64,000 nucleotides of DNA from Paenibacillus protaetiae (GTDB lineage Bacteria; Bacillota; Bacilli; Paenibacillales; Paenibacillaceae): NCBI RefSeq assembly GCF_004135365.1, contig NZ_CP035492.1, positions 3,809,501 to 3,873,500 on the forward strand, in the 5' to 3' direction. Below, one piece after another: positions 36,295 through 46,866 of this stretch. Below the pieces are notes generated by a model that saw only the letters and a list, made by a program, of their open reading frames with translations, had not been told where the DNA came from and did no database searches. The stretch's first letter is position 1; each line of letters begins with the position of its first letter. A program made the translations under genes and the position numbers.

Positions 36295-39003
36295 TTACGC
36301 TTGAATCATTTGACGAAGAACCGTTTGCAGGATGCCGCCGTTGCGGTAGTAGTCTACATCGACGAGGGAGTCCAGGCGAACGATAACGTTGAATTCCAGC
36401 TGGCTGCCGTCTTCGCGTGTAGCGATAACGGATACTTTGTCGCCAGGCTGAACTTCGTTGTTCAGGCCAACGATATCAAACGTTTCGCGGCCGGTAAGCC
36501 CAAGAGCGGCCCAGCCTTGGCCTTCCAGGAATTGAAGCGGAAGCACGCCCATGCCTACCAGGTTGGAGCGGTGAATCCGTTCGAAGCTTTCCGCGATAAC
36601 GGCTTTGACGCCAAGCAGGAATGTGCCTTTAGCCGCCCAGTCGCGCGAGCTGCCTGTGCCGTATTCTTTACCGCCGATTACAACCAGATTTGTGCCGTCA
36701 GCTTGATATTTCATCGACGTTTCGTATACGGACAACACTTCGTTGGTTGGCAGGTAAGTGGACCAGCTGCCTTCCGTACCTGGCGCAACATGGTTGCGGA
36801 TACGGATGTTAGCGAACGTACCGCGTACCATTACTTCATGATGACCGCGGCGGGAGCCGTAAGAGTTGAAGTCTTTGCGCTCTACGCCATGCTCGATCAA
36901 ATATTTGCCGCCAGGAGCGTCCGGACGGATGCTGCCTGCAGGGGAGATATGGTCCGTCGTAACGGAATCGCCGAGCAGGAGCAGCGTTCTAGCCGCTTTA
37001 ATGTCTTCAACGTCGCGGATGCCGTCAGCGAGCTTGTCGAAGAATGGCGGGTTCGCGATATAAGTGGAAGCCGGGTCCCATTCGTACAGTTCGCCTTCCG
37101 GCACAGGGATCGCATTCCAGCGTTCGTTTTGCGTATATACATTTTCGTATTTGGCGCGGAACATATCCGGTGTCAGCGAAGCGCCGATCGCATCGTTGAT
37201 TTCTTGCGATGTTGGCCAAATATCTTTCAGGAATACCGGTTCGCCTTGCGGATCGTAGCCGATCGGCTCTTTAGCAAAGTCGATATTAACGGTTCCGGCC
37301 AGCGCGTAAGCGACTACGAGCGGCGGCGAAGCCAGATAGTTGGCTTTGATTTGCGCATGGATACGGCCTTCAAAGTTACGGTTGCCGGACAATACGGCAG
37401 CAACCGTCATGTCGTTGTCGGCAATCGCTTGGCTTACTTCGTCCGGAAGCGGGCCGGAGTTGCCGATGCAAGTCGCGCAGCCGTAACCTGCCACGTGGAA
37501 CCCGATAGCTTCAAGCGATTCCATGAGGCCTGCTTTTTTCAAATATTCCGTAACGACCAGGGAACCTGGCGTCAGCGAGCTTTTTACATATTCCGGCTTT
37601 ACAAGGCCGCGTGCAACGGCTTTTTGCGCAACGAGACCGGCGCCAACCATAACGCTAGGGTTGGAGGTGTTCGTGCAGCTTGTAATGGCGGCAAGCACAA
37701 CAGCGCCGTCTTTCATTCGGCTTACTTTGCCGTTGTTATGGCGGACTTCAACTTCTTGTTCAAGCTTGCTGTCCGTCAGGCCGTAGCCGCCTTTGTCGAT
37801 CGGCAGGCGGGCTGTCGTGTTCCACGTTTCTTTCATGGCCGTCAGCTCGATGCGGTCTTGCGGGCGTTTAGGGCCGGCAAGGCTTGGTACGATGGTCGAC
37901 AAATCCAGCTCCAGCACATCTGTAAAGGTAGGGTCCGGCGTGCTGTCCGTGCGGAACATGCCTTGTGCTTTGTAATACGCTTCGACCAGTGCGATTTGCT
38001 CTTCCGTACGGCCGGTTTGGCGAAGGAATTCAAGCGTAGTCGAATCGACAGGGAAGAAGCCGATCGTTGCGCCGTATTCCGGAGCCATGTTGGCAACCGT
38101 TGCACGGTCAGGCAAGCTGATGTTCGACAGGCCGGAGCCGAAGAACTCTACGAATTTGCCTACAACGCCTCTTTTGCGGAGCATTTGGGTAACGGTCAGA
38201 GCAAGGTCGGTCGCCGTAGCGCCTTCCGCCAGCTTGCCCGTCAGCTTGAAGCCGATAACTTCAGGCGTTACAAAATAAAGCGGCTGGCCCAGCATGCCGG
38301 CTTCCGCCTCGATGCCGCCAACGCCCCAGCCAACGATGCCAAGACCGTTGATCATTGTCGTATGGGAGTCGGTGCCGACAAGGGAATCCGGGAATACGTA
38401 AGTTTCGCCGTCGATCACTTTCGTAGCGGCAACCGAAGCCAGGTACTCCAGATTGACTTGGTGAACGATACCGGTATCCGGCGGTACAGCGCGGAAGTTG
38501 TCAAATGCCGTTTGCGCCCAGCGGAAGAAGCGGTAGCGTTCCGCATTGCGTTCAAACTCGATGCGCTGATTGATTTCAAGCGCGTCAGGCGAGCCGAAAG
38601 CATCGACCATGACGGAGTGGTCGATAACAAGGTCAACCGGTACAAGCGGATTGATTTTTTTCGGATCTCCGCCTGCTTTTTTTACCGTCTCGCGCATCGC
38701 TGCAAGGTCAACGACAACCGGAACGCCGGTCAAGTCCTGCAGGACGATACGGGAAGGAATAAAAGGAACTTCTTTGTCTTCGCGTTTTTCAGCCCATTCA
38801 GCGAGCTGTTTCACATGTTCTTTTGTAATGGCACGGCCGTCAAATTGGCGGACGGCGCCTTCGAGCAGCACTTTAATGGAGAAAGGCAGCTTCGATACGT
38901 TGCTGATGCCTTGTTTCTCAAGCTCTTGAAGGCTGTAGTAGTTGTACGTTTTGCCTCCGACCTCCAGCTGTGTGCGGGCGGAGTACTGGTTTTGCGTAGC
39001 CAC
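36295..39003 (-). CDS. acnA: Aconitate hydratase
   Basis: 902 residues, the length of AcnA-type (iron regulatory protein-like) aconitases. It converts citrate to isocitrate in the TCA cycle. The three [4Fe-4S] ligands are Cys443 (SCTNTSNP), Cys509 and Cys512 ([13 protein letters not shown]). Other landmarks are [15 protein letters not shown] and the swivel-domain [15 protein letters not shown]. The start is GTG at 39003, ten bases after AAGGGGG. It is a single gene with its own promoter and terminator. Two cre-like sequences upstream suggest carbon catabolite control. Confidence 0.97.
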   Translation of the reverse strand: MATQNQYSARTQLEVGGKTYNYYSLQELEKQGISNVSKLPFSIKVLLEGAVRQFDGRAITKEHVKQLAEWAEKREDKEVPFIPSRIVLQDLTGVPVVVDLAAMRETVKKAGGDPKKINPLVPVDLVIDHSVMVDAFGSPDALEINQRIEFERNAERYRFFRWAQTAFDNFRAVPPDTGIVHQVNLEYLASVAATKVIDGETYVFPDSLVGTDSHTTMINGLGIVGWGVGGIEAEAGMLGQPLYFVTPEVIGFKLTGKLAEGATATDLALTVTQMLRKRGVVGKFVEFFGSGLSNISLPDRATVANMAPEYGATIGFFPVDSTTLEFLRQTGRTEEQIALVEAYYKAQGMFRTDSTPDPTFTDVLELDLSTIVPSLAGPKRPQDRIELTAMKETWNTTARLPIDKGGYGLTDSKLEQEVEVRHNNGKVSRMKDGAVVLAAITSCTNTSNPSVMVGAGLVAQKAVARGLVKPEYVKSSLTPGSLVVTEYLKKAGLMESLEAIGFHVAGYGCATCIGNSGPLPDEVSQAIADNDMTVAAVLSGNRNFEGRIHAQIKANYLASPPLVVAYALAGTVNIDFAKEPIGYDPQGEPVFLKDIWPTSQEINDAIGASLTPDMFRAKYENVYTQNERWNAIPVPEGELYEWDPASTYIANPPFFDKLADGIRDVEDIKAARTLLLLGDSVTTDHISPAGSIRPDAPGGKYLIEHGVERKDFNSYGSRRGHHEVMVRGTFANIRIRNHVAPGTEGSWSTYLPTNEVLSVYETSMKYQADGTNLVVIGGKEYGTGSSRDWAAKGTFLLGVKAVIAESFERIHRSNLVGMGVLPLQFLEGQGWAALGLTGRETFDIVGLNNEVQPGDKVSVIATREDGSQLEFNVIVRLDSLVDVDYYRNGGILQTVLRQMIQA

Positions 39004-39119
39004 TGTAATAATGCCCCCTTGCGTTGATAGGAATTGGATAATGAATCGAATAGATGTTGGATTGGCTTCACATAGTGTTTCATTGTATGAAACCTCGTTC
39101 CAAAATCGTTCATGTATTT

Positions 39120-39149
39120 ATTATAACCTCTTCCATTCCTGTTCGTAAA
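39120..39149 (-). promoter_or_regulatory. Candidate aconitase promoter
   Basis: On the minus strand, -35 TTTACG (39144-39149), 18-base spacer, perfect -10 TATAAT (39120-39125). Cre-like sequences lie just upstream at 39155-39169 (AAGAAGCGTTTGCAA) and 39183-39198 (core AAAGCGCTT). Confidence 0.55.
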
Positions 39150-39330
39150 GGGATAAGAAGCGTTTGCAAGCGGAAATATGCCGGGAAAGCGCTTGTTTCA
39201 TCAGTGGAATTGTCAGTCAATTTACAACCGGGACTGAACCTATTAGACTTCTAAATAGAAGGAGTTTAATGCAACGGGGCAGACACCAGGATGCCATCAT
39301 AATTCAGAATCAAAATGGAGATGATTGCAA

Positions 39331-41214
39331 ATGCGGAATGTGCAGTGGAGCGACACATCGCGCAGGCCAACGTGGAAAGACAGGCCATTTATTCTGTTCA
39401 CGGTTATTATGCTGCTGAAGCTGGCGCTTGTATGGGGAGTGGTGTTCCGGGCGGACGGCTCAAGCATCTGGATGATGCTGGGGACGGGACTTGCCTCTAC
39501 CTGGGTCGTGTTCAGTTTGGTAGAGATGGTTTTATATAAGAAGAAACTTGGCGCTTATTTATTTTTTGACTTGATCTTTACGATCATTTATTTCGCCGTC
39601 ATTATGTACTACAAGTATTTTGGCGTCATTGTCACTTATCATGAGCTGCGGCAGGTCAATCAGGTTTCCGAAGTGAACAACAGCGTTATTTCGCTGATGG
39701 ATCCTTATTATCTCCTTATTTTTATTGATATCGTTGCACTCGTGATCGGATTAATCGCAAGCAAAAGGCTGCGTGCGTGGGGCAGAAGCTTGGCCGTTCG
39801 CGGGCGCACATCCGGTTATGCCGCCGGGTTTATCGTCATGGCGGCGGTATGCGCATTTTGCATTTGGCCAAACCGCGCCATTATGAACGAATTTAAGCAA
39901 GCGGAAGGCATGGGGCTGCTGAACTATCAGGCTTATGTCGCGTTTGCTGCGGATAAAACGGCGGATGTTGATCCAAGCACGATCAACCAGGACGCCATTA
40001 ACAGCCTGAAAGGAATTACGCCGCCGGCTGCGCCGCAATACTGGCAGGCTGAACAAGGCAAAAACTTGATCATTATCCAGCTTGAAGCGTTCCAGAACTT
40101 CCTGATTGATTTGAAGATCGACGGGCAGGAAGTAACGCCAAATATGAATAAGCTGGCGCATGAGCATTTTTATTTCCCTAACTTCTATCAGCAAGTTGGA
40201 CAAGGCAACACGGCGGATGCCGAATATGTCGTGAATACGTCGCTTGTCGTTCCGCCAAATGGCGCAGCATCCGAAGTTTATGCCAACAAAGAGCTGCCAA
40301 GCATGCCGAAGCGGCTGACGGAGGCGGGTTACCAGACGGCATCGTTCCATACGAACAATATCAAGTTCTGGAACCGTGCCGAGTTGTATAAGGCGCTTGG
40401 ATGGGGCACTTATTACGACGATCATTTCTTTGGCAAAGACGATCCGGTTGCGTTTGGCTCTTCCGATGAGGTGCTGTATGCCAAAACGTCGGCGGAGCTG
40501 GCTAATCTGCAAAAGAACGGGCCGTTTTACGCCCAGCTTATTTCGATGTCCGGCCATCATCCGTTTAATATTCCGGCCCGCAAATATAAAATGCAGCTGC
40601 CGAAACGGTACGAGGGCACGCTTGTCGGCGATTACATCCGTGCGCAGAACTATGCCGATTACGCGCTTGGCCAGTTTATCGACGAGCTGAAAGCAAACGG
40701 TCTGTGGGATAACAGCGTCATCGTCCTTTACGGCGATCACCAAGGTTTGCCGGTATATTCTCTGGATAAAAAGGAAAAAGCGCTTATGAAAGAAATTTAC
40801 GGACGGGATTACGAGGTGCCGGATATGATGAATATTCCGCTGATTATCTCCGCTCCGGGGATTGCGCCGCAAGTGGTGCAGCAAACCGGCGCGCAATCGG
40901 ATATTTTCCCGACCGTATCCAATTTGCTGGGCGTTTCGCTGGATAATCAAATTCACTTTGGCCAGGATCTGCTGAATACAACAAGCAATCTGATGCCGGA
41001 ACGATATTATTTGCCGACCGGTTCGTTTATTTCGAACAAAGGTACGTATGTGCCGGGCGAATCGTTTGCCGACGGTACGCTTTATCCGTTTGGCGGCGGC
41101 AAGCTGGCGAATAAAGACGTGACGGAAGACGAATACAACCGGGTGCATCAGCTTGTTAGCATGGCAGACCGTTATGTTGCCGATCTTCCGGACCGGAAAA
41201 ATGAAAAGAAATAA
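39331..41214 (+). CDS. LTA synthase family sulfatase 1 (polyglycerol-phosphate synthase-like)
   Basis: 627 residues. Five membrane segments in residues 15-185 are followed by an extracellular sulfatase-fold catalytic domain. The nucleophile threonine is in GQGNTADAEY (known LtaS enzymes use the Thr of G-x-T-x-D-x-E), and metal-binding motifs include HTNNIKFWNR, ISMSGHHPF and YGDHQG. It should transfer glycerol-phosphate units from phosphatidylglycerol to the growing teichoic acid or a primer. The start is ATG at 39331 with GGAG ten bases upstream; a TTG at 39325 is too close to that site. It is a single gene with a strong terminator. Confidence 0.92.
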   Translation: MRNVQWSDTSRRPTWKDRPFILFTVIMLLKLALVWGVVFRADGSSIWMMLGTGLASTWVVFSLVEMVLYKKKLGAYLFFDLIFTIIYFAVIMYYKYFGVIVTYHELRQVNQVSEVNNSVISLMDPYYLLIFIDIVALVIGLIASKRLRAWGRSLAVRGRTSGYAAGFIVMAAVCAFCIWPNRAIMNEFKQAEGMGLLNYQAYVAFAADKTADVDPSTINQDAINSLKGITPPAAPQYWQAEQGKNLIIIQLEAFQNFLIDLKIDGQEVTPNMNKLAHEHFYFPNFYQQVGQGNTADAEYVVNTSLVVPPNGAASEVYANKELPSMPKRLTEAGYQTASFHTNNIKFWNRAELYKALGWGTYYDDHFFGKDDPVAFGSSDEVLYAKTSAELANLQKNGPFYAQLISMSGHHPFNIPARKYKMQLPKRYEGTLVGDYIRAQNYADYALGQFIDELKANGLWDNSVIVLYGDHQGLPVYSLDKKEKALMKEIYGRDYEVPDMMNIPLIISAPGIAPQVVQQTGAQSDIFPTVSNLLGVSLDNQIHFGQDLLNTTSNLMPERYYLPTGSFISNKGTYVPGESFADGTLYPFGGGKLANKDVTEDEYNRVHQLVSMADRYVADLPDRKNEKK

Positions 41215-41229
41215 AGGTTTATAGCTGAC

Positions 41230-41287
41230 AAAACAGCAGGCTTGAGACGGATCGTATTTCGATCTATCTCAAGCCTGCTGTTTTTTT
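41230..41287 (+). terminator. Strong terminator after sulfatase 1
   Basis: A perfect 18-bp stem, AAAACAGCAGGCTTGAGA (41230-41247) with TCTCAAGCCTGCTGTTTT (41267-41284), followed by more T. Confidence 0.92.
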
Positions 41288-41396
41288 GCTAATGATTTGA
41301 CAAAGAAGCCTCTTCTCCGAATAGAGGAAACGATAATGGGGAAAATATCCTTGTTCACCATGCATACCCATTCAGCGGGAAGAGGAGGATCTGGCC

Positions 41397-42883
41397 ATGA
41401 TAGAGCAGTCAGGCAACGGGCAGGCAGCAGGCAAGAAAACGGCCAGCTTGGAAGAGTCTTTGCGCTGCATTCAGCAGCGTTTTACCGTGACGCCTGATCT
41501 GATCGTTCGAAGGCTGGTTATTAAACAAACGGGCGAACAGGCTGCTCTTATTTATTTTGAACACTTGACTGACCGGATGTCGCTGAACCGTGATGTGCTG
41601 CAGCCGCTTCAGTTCGAGGACGGCAGCCCGACCGGCGATTTTTTAATGGCGATCGGCAGCATTCGGACGAGTTCGGATTGGGCTGAACTGCTGCAAACAT
41701 TAATGACCGGTTACAGCCTGCTGTTTGTTGAGGGGCGAATTCAGGCGTATATGCTGGATACGAAAGGCTGGCCGCAGCGGGCGATTGAAGACCCGTCGAT
41801 GGAACCGTCGCTGAAAGGCGCCCACCAAGGTTTTGTTGAAACCGGCGGGCAGAACATTGCCATGATCCGCAGATATTTGCCCAGCGACAAGCTTAAAATG
41901 AAACAGTTTATGATTGGCGAGCGGGGGCAAACCAAAGTATCTCTATTATATATGGAGGACGTGACCAATTCGGATCTGGTCGCCAGGATGGAAGAGCGGT
42001 TAACGTCCATCGAGGTAGATGCCATTATTAATACGGGGAATTGGCCGAGCTTATTGAAGATCAGCCGTTTGCACTGCTGCCGCAAATCATGACAACAGAA
42101 CGGCCCGATACGGCTGCCTCCCAAATTTTGCAGGGCCGGTGCGTAGTTGTGGTCGACCGCTCGCCAAGCGTCATTGTGGCGCCGGCCAGCTTTATGTCGT
42201 TTTTTCAGACGGTAGACGATTACAGCACGCGCTGGTCGATTGCGACCTTTTTGCGCCTGCTTCGCATGTTTGCTTTTTTTTCAGCTATTTTTTTGCCGGG
42301 ATTTTATATTGCCGTGATCTCCTTTCATTTCGAGGTTATCCCGATCAAGCTGCTGTTTACGCTCGGCGAATCCCGCGCTAAAGTGCCTTTTCCTCCTTTT
42401 TTGGAAGCCATCGCGATGGAAATTACGCTGGAAATGCTGCGCGAGGCAGGCGTTCGCCTGCCGGCGCCGATTGGGCAAACCGTCGGTATCGTGGGCGGTA
42501 TCGTCATTGGGCAAGCTGTTGTGCAGGCCGGCCTGATCAGCAATATTATGGTTATTGTCGTTGCATTTACAGCGATTTCTTCGTTTATTATGACCAATGC
42601 GGATATGATGGCCGCCGTGCGGCTGCAGCGCTTTATCGTCATGGTGCTTGCAAGCTGGTTTGGATTTATCGGGCTGGTCATCGGGCTGATGCTTCTTATT
42701 GGAAGGATCGTCTCGCTGCAAACATTGGGAATGTCTTACGGCGTGCCGATAGCGCCGTTCCGCTTGTCCGATATGAAGGATTCAATTATCAGGCTGCCCC
42801 TCTGGCTGATGAACAAAAGACCCGTTGGAACAAGGCCAAAACAGAAGGATCGGCAAGGCCGAAACCGGGAATGGAAGGAGTAA
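41397..42883 (+). pseudogene. gerAA: Germinant receptor subunit A (GerAA family), interrupted by a -1 frameshift
   Basis: GerA-type receptor subunits are single proteins of about 490 residues. Here the N-terminal half (from ATG 41397; cytoplasmic domain with GYSLLFVEGRIQAYMLDTKGWPQR key parts) reads in one frame to DAIINTG. The family sequence then continues in the next frame from 42041 (LAELIEDQPFALLPQ...) through PSVIVAPASF, four or five membrane segments and IPIKLLFTLGESRAKVPFPP. The break is at the G run 42035-42038: one extra G restores ELAELIED and a 495-residue protein. The start has GAGGAGG upstream. It is either a real loss-of-function or phase-variation event, or an assembly error. 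Confidence 0.88.
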
Positions 42884-42889
42884 CAGAGA

Positions 42890-43999
42890 ATGACTGCCCA
42901 TTATTTTGCAAGGCCGGTATCTACCCTGCAATTGGTGCTGCTGACGACCGGCTTTCAAGTAAGTGTAACGTTTTTGGAGCTGCCGCGTGATTTGGCTAAA
43001 GGGGCAGGCACAGACGGCTGGATGTCAATTGTGCTTGCCTGCCTCATTTCGACATGCATTTCCATTGCGGTTATTAAAGTTATGCAGCATTCGCCGGACG
43101 GTACCATTCTTGACCTGCTGAACCGCTCCATGGGGAAATTTGCTGCCAAGACGGCTGCCTTTCTGTTTATGTGCTATTACCTGATGCTGTCCGTTTTCGG
43201 AATTGTTTTGGCCGGGCTTATTACAAAGCTGTGGTTATTGCCATCCATGTACATTTATATATTTGCGCTGCTTGTTCTGCTGCCGGCATTTCAAATTGCG
43301 CAGCACGGTGTGCAGGTCATATCCCGGTATGCCGAATTGGTAGCAATAATGTCGGTGTGGATCCCGTTTGTGTACGCTTTGACCTTGAAGCGCGCCCACT
43401 GGCTGTATTTGCTGCCCTTATTGTCGGAAGGCATTTATCCGGTGCTGGAGACGACGAGGGAGATGGTTCCTCCGCTGCTTGGCATCGTGCTTCCTTTTTT
43501 TCTGTATCCGCATCTGAAAAATAAAGAAAGAGCTGTTGCCGGCGTAGTGGCGGCCAATGCGCTTTCCTGCTTTATTTACTTGTTTATTACGATTGCCTGT
43601 TTCGTATATTTCAGCCCGGAAGAAATGATTACTGCTGTGGACAATCCCTCGATCAGCGTGCTGAAAACGGTGGAGTTTAAATTTATTGAACGGGTGGAAG
43701 TGCCGTTTATTGCCTTCTATTTGCTAGTTTTCTCGTTGTCGTGGATTCCTTCCCTCTATTTGATGTCGTATTGCTCGTCATGGCTGTTTGGCAAAGGCAC
43801 GCCGCGCGGCCATCTGGCAGTGATGTGTGCGGCCATCATTATCGGCTTGTATATTTACAGGCCAACCATGCTTATGACGGAGAGGACCCTTCCGAAATTG
43901 AACTTGTTTGGCTTTGTCATGGAATTTGTGCTGCCCGTTATACTGCTTGTCTTTCTGGCCGTGCGTAAACGTCTGCAAGGAGGCAATGCGCTTGAGTAG
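42890..43999 (+). CDS. gerAB: Germinant receptor subunit B (GerB-family spore permease)
   Basis: 369 residues with ten hydrophobic segments, the APC-superfamily fold of GerB proteins. Landmarks are the N-terminal STLQLVLLTTGFQVSVTFLELPRDLAKGAGTDGW (key parts) and the loop YPVLETTREMVPPLLGIVLPF. In known receptors this subunit sits in the spore inner membrane and binds the germinant. The start ATG at 42890 lies nine bases after GGAAGGAG, seven bases past the A gene. It is intact although the A gene is broken. Confidence 0.92.
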   Translation: MTAHYFARPVSTLQLVLLTTGFQVSVTFLELPRDLAKGAGTDGWMSIVLACLISTCISIAVIKVMQHSPDGTILDLLNRSMGKFAAKTAAFLFMCYYLMLSVFGIVLAGLITKLWLLPSMYIYIFALLVLLPAFQIAQHGVQVISRYAELVAIMSVWIPFVYALTLKRAHWLYLLPLLSEGIYPVLETTREMVPPLLGIVLPFFLYPHLKNKERAVAGVVAANALSCFIYLFITIACFVYFSPEEMITAVDNPSISVLKTVEFKFIERVEVPFIAFYLLVFSLSWIPSLYLMSYCSSWLFGKGTPRGHLAVMCAAIIIGLYIYRPTMLMTERTLPKLNLFGFVMEFVLPVILLVFLAVRKRLQGGNALE

Positions 44000-45146
44000 C
44001 CTAAAAGCAGCGGTACGCTGCGGCATCGTACTGATTCTGTTAAGTGGGTTTCTAACAAGCGCATGCAGCACCGATAAGCTGGATCTTGAGAACGCTTCTG
44101 TGCCGCTGGCTCTAGGGCTTGATTTGGACGAAAACCAAAAAATACATTATTACCTGTCTACGCCTGTATTTAATCACGATATTAAGAAAAAAAGCAAAGA
44201 GATTGATGCCGAGTTTCTCAGTCTGCGCCAGTCCCGCAAAGACCAGGATTCCATGGTGTCCGGTTCCATTCAAGGGCGCAACTATCAGGTTTTGCTTATT
44301 GGGCGCAAGCTGATTGAGACGGAGGGCTGGTTTCAGATGCTGGACGTGATTTACCGCGATCCCCGAAATACGGTAACGGACCGGGTCATCGTGGTTCAAG
44401 GGCCGGTATCGGATGTAATCTATTTTCGAGCGGATGATCAGCCGCCGATTTCGGTTTTTTTGCGCAGCCTGATTGATTCGAAAAGTAAAAATGCAGAGAC
44501 GGTCCGCACGACGGCACAAGAACTGCACAGGCAATATTTTGACCGGGCATTGACGCCTGCCGTTTCGGAAATCAAACTGGAAGAGGGCAGGGTGAAAGTT
44601 ACCGGCACCGCGCTGTTGTCGCATCTAGGGCTGTACCGGACATCGCTTGGACGCCAGGAAACGGCCTTGCTGGAAATATTGCAGGGCAACGGAAGGCCCG
44701 GCCTCATGCTGTCGTACGCCATTCCCGGCGAAAAAAAGACCGGGCCGTTTGCGACAGACAGGCTGAGCTTTACGTTAGGGGTCATTAAGACCAAAATCAA
44801 ATCATCGTATTCGAATGATAAATTTCATTTTCAAATTAAAATTAAAGCGATTGTCAATGTGATGGAAGAGCTGTTCCCTTATAATATGCTGTCACAGGAA
44901 TACCATTTGGAGAGACAGGTCGAGCAGCAGATGAAAGGGCAAATCGAATCAATGCTTAGTAAAATTCAGCGGCAGCAAATTGACCCGGTTGGGTTTGGGC
45001 TATATGCGAGGGCGTACCAGCATGACGAATTCAAGAAGGTTCAGAATGACTGGGGAAAAGCACTCGCCAAAGCTGATTTTGACGTGAAAGTTTCGATCAA
45101 AATCGGCACAATGGGAGCGATAAGCAACGTAAGCGACATTAACTAG
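43992..45146 (+). CDS. gerAC: Germinant receptor subunit C (Ger(x)C lipoprotein)
   Basis: 384 residues. Lipoprotein signal with lipobox LTSAC, then a Ger(x)C domain (LALGLDLDENQKIHYYLSTPVF, NYQVLLIGRKLIETEGWFQMLDVIYRDPR, key parts). In known receptors it is anchored to the outer face of the spore inner membrane. The start is TTG at 43992, eight bases after AAGGAGG; ATG at 43986 is only two bases from that site. It overlaps gerB by eight bases. Confidence 0.9.
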   Translation: MSSLKAAVRCGIVLILLSGFLTSACSTDKLDLENASVPLALGLDLDENQKIHYYLSTPVFNHDIKKKSKEIDAEFLSLRQSRKDQDSMVSGSIQGRNYQVLLIGRKLIETEGWFQMLDVIYRDPRNTVTDRVIVVQGPVSDVIYFRADDQPPISVFLRSLIDSKSKNAETVRTTAQELHRQYFDRALTPAVSEIKLEEGRVKVTGTALLSHLGLYRTSLGRQETALLEILQGNGRPGLMLSYAIPGEKKTGPFATDRLSFTLGVIKTKIKSSYSNDKFHFQIKIKAIVNVMEELFPYNMLSQEYHLERQVEQQMKGQIESMLSKIQRQQIDPVGFGLYARAYQHDEFKKVQNDWGKALAKADFDVKVSIKIGTMGAISNVSDIN

Positions 45147-45152
45147 GGCGGC

Positions 45153-45187
45153 AAGCGCCTCTGCGGGCAGCAGAGGCGCTTTCTATT
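45153..45187 (+). terminator. Terminator of the ger operon
   Basis: AAGCGCCTCTGC (45153-45164) pairs perfectly with GCAGAGGCGCTT (45170-45181), loop of five, then TCTATTTT. Confidence 0.82.
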
Positions 45188-45354
45188 TTGCCCGCAGCAG
45201 CGTGAAGCTGCCGGGAAGTCTGCGGGATAAGCACGGCGTGCCCGCAATTTTACACGATTCGTCCATGCTTTTTGGCCTATAGGGCGGCGTTATTCCCGGT
45301 GTCGTTTTTTGCGCAATCTAAAGAAAACACACTTCATACCTTAATTTAAACGCA

Positions 45355-45383
45355 TTGTAAGGGTTTGCACTTCCAGTCATAAT
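45355..45383 (+). promoter_or_regulatory. Candidate promoter of sugar importer 2
   Basis: -35 TTGTAA (45355-45360), 17-base spacer, -10 CATAAT (45378-45383), 34 bases before the binding-protein start. Confidence 0.5.
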
Positions 45384-45416
45384 AAAGCTACACCACAAAT
45401 CAAGGGGGATATAAGC

Positions 45417-46787
45417 ATGAATAGAACGAAGGGCATATTGACAGGCGTTCTTGCCGGCACACTGGCACTTAGCCTGGCAGCTTGTGGATCCAACAATAAC
45501 AGCAACAGCAGCAGCACGAGCTCCAGCAACAGCGGCAGCTCGGCCACTCCAGCAGCTAGCGCAGAGCCGACAAAAAGCAGCAGCGGCGAAAAAATTACAA
45601 TTACGTTCCAAAACATTTATCCAGACCCGACGGATCCTAAAAACCAAATGATGAAAAAGATCGTCGGCCAATACGAGGCTGACCATCCAAACATTAAAAT
45701 CGAGCTTGACTCCTTGAATACGGACCAGCAAAAGCTGAAGCTGAAAACGCAAGCGGCTTCGCATGAAGTTCCGGACATTACGGTCGTGAACCCGGCCGCT
45801 CAAATGAAACCTTACGTTGATGCCGGCCTGTTTGCGCCGCTGAACGATATGGTTGAGCAAAACGGACTGAAAGATACATTCCTTGACGGCATCCTCGACT
45901 GGTATACATTCGACAACAACCTGTACGCGCTTCCTGACGGCAGCAACATCGGCCTTGTTTATTACAACAAAGAGTTGTTCGAACAAGCCGGCGTACAAGT
46001 GCCTACAACGTTCGAAGACATGATCAATGTCGTGAAAACGCTGAAATCGAAAGGCATTCAGCCAATGGCTATCGGCGAAAAAGATACGTGGACCGGTTCC
46101 TTCCTGTTCATGAACGTCTTGCTCCGCACGAACGGCCCAGGCTTCCTGCAATCCGTATTGGACGGCCAAAAAACATTTAACGATCCGGCTTTCACGGAAG
46201 CTGTCGATGCATTCCAACAACTGGTGCAAGCAGGCGCATTTGAAGAAGGCGCAACTTCCATCGACTACAATGCCGGCGAAAACCTGTTTAAAACAGGCAA
46301 AGCAGCGATGTACTACATGGGCAGCTGGGCAACCGGCGGTATCGAAACCTCTTCCGTTAACGGCAAAGTTGGCGTATTCAAGTTCCCGACTGTAAACGGC
46401 AAAGGCGACCCTAACGAATTTATGCTTGCTCCAGGCAGCGCATTTGCAATTTCCGCTAACAGCAAACATCTGCAAGAAACAAAAGATTTCCTGAACTATT
46501 ACATGATTAACTATCCGAAAGAAACGTTTGCCGTTAAAGGCGCTGTAGGATTGGCGCAAAAAGTGGACGGCGACTTTAAAGCAGCCGGCTACTCCGACAT
46601 GGCAATGGACGTTCTCGCGATGTTCAAAGACGTTAAAGGCGGCGACCTTGCATTCGACAACACGATGAACCCTGCAACGGCTCAAGGCCACTTGACCAGC
46701 ATCCAGAACCTGTTTGTACAAAAAGAAGATCCTGCGAAAGTAGCTAAAGAGCATCAAGACGCTTACGACGCCAATAAAGGCCAATAA
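45417..46787 (+). CDS. Sugar ABC importer 2: substrate-binding lipoprotein
   Basis: 456 residues. Lipoprotein signal (GILTGVLAGTLALSLAAC, lipobox LAAC), a Ser/Asn linker, then a family 1 sugar-binding fold with DPKNQMMKKIVGQYEADHPNIKIEL (key part YEADHPNIKIE), GVYYNKELFEQAG-like VYYNKELFEQAGV and IGEKDTWTG. The start ATG at 45417 lies eight bases after AAGGGGG. It heads an operon with two permeases and a YesM/YesN pair that probably controls it. The sugar is unknown. Confidence 0.93.
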   Translation: MNRTKGILTGVLAGTLALSLAACGSNNNSNSSSTSSSNSGSSATPAASAEPTKSSSGEKITITFQNIYPDPTDPKNQMMKKIVGQYEADHPNIKIELDSLNTDQQKLKLKTQAASHEVPDITVVNPAAQMKPYVDAGLFAPLNDMVEQNGLKDTFLDGILDWYTFDNNLYALPDGSNIGLVYYNKELFEQAGVQVPTTFEDMINVVKTLKSKGIQPMAIGEKDTWTGSFLFMNVLLRTNGPGFLQSVLDGQKTFNDPAFTEAVDAFQQLVQAGAFEEGATSIDYNAGENLFKTGKAAMYYMGSWATGGIETSSVNGKVGVFKFPTVNGKGDPNEFMLAPGSAFAISANSKHLQETKDFLNYYMINYPKETFAVKGAVGLAQKVDGDFKAAGYSDMAMDVLAMFKDVKGGDLAFDNTMNPATAQGHLTSIQNLFVQKEDPAKVAKEHQDAYDANKGQ

Positions 46788-46799
46788 AAAGAAAAGCCT

Positions 46800-46839
46800 G
46801 ATGCAAAAACAAGGAGCTCGCCAGAGCTCCTTGTGCATC
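46800..46839 (+). terminator. Hairpin between binding-protein and permease genes (importer 2)
   Basis: ACAAGGAGCTC (46809-46819) pairs with GAGCTCCTTGT (46824-46834), extended by GATGC/GCATC outside a bulge. It lacks a T tract and ends 27 bases before the permease start, as in importer 1. Confidence 0.65.
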
Positions 46840-46866
46840 GGCATTACGGTATAGGAGGCACGCGAG

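Noticed and set aside
36301-39027. A 908-codon open frame on the plus strand opposite aconitase
   Set aside because: It is the antisense reading of the GC-biased aconitase gene. It has no ribosome site and an Arg/Cys/His-rich composition typical of shadows.
42041-42883. The second half of the GerA gene as an independent short gene
   Set aside because: It starts in the middle of a conserved domain at a TTG with no ribosome site, and its sequence continues the first half after a one-base shift.
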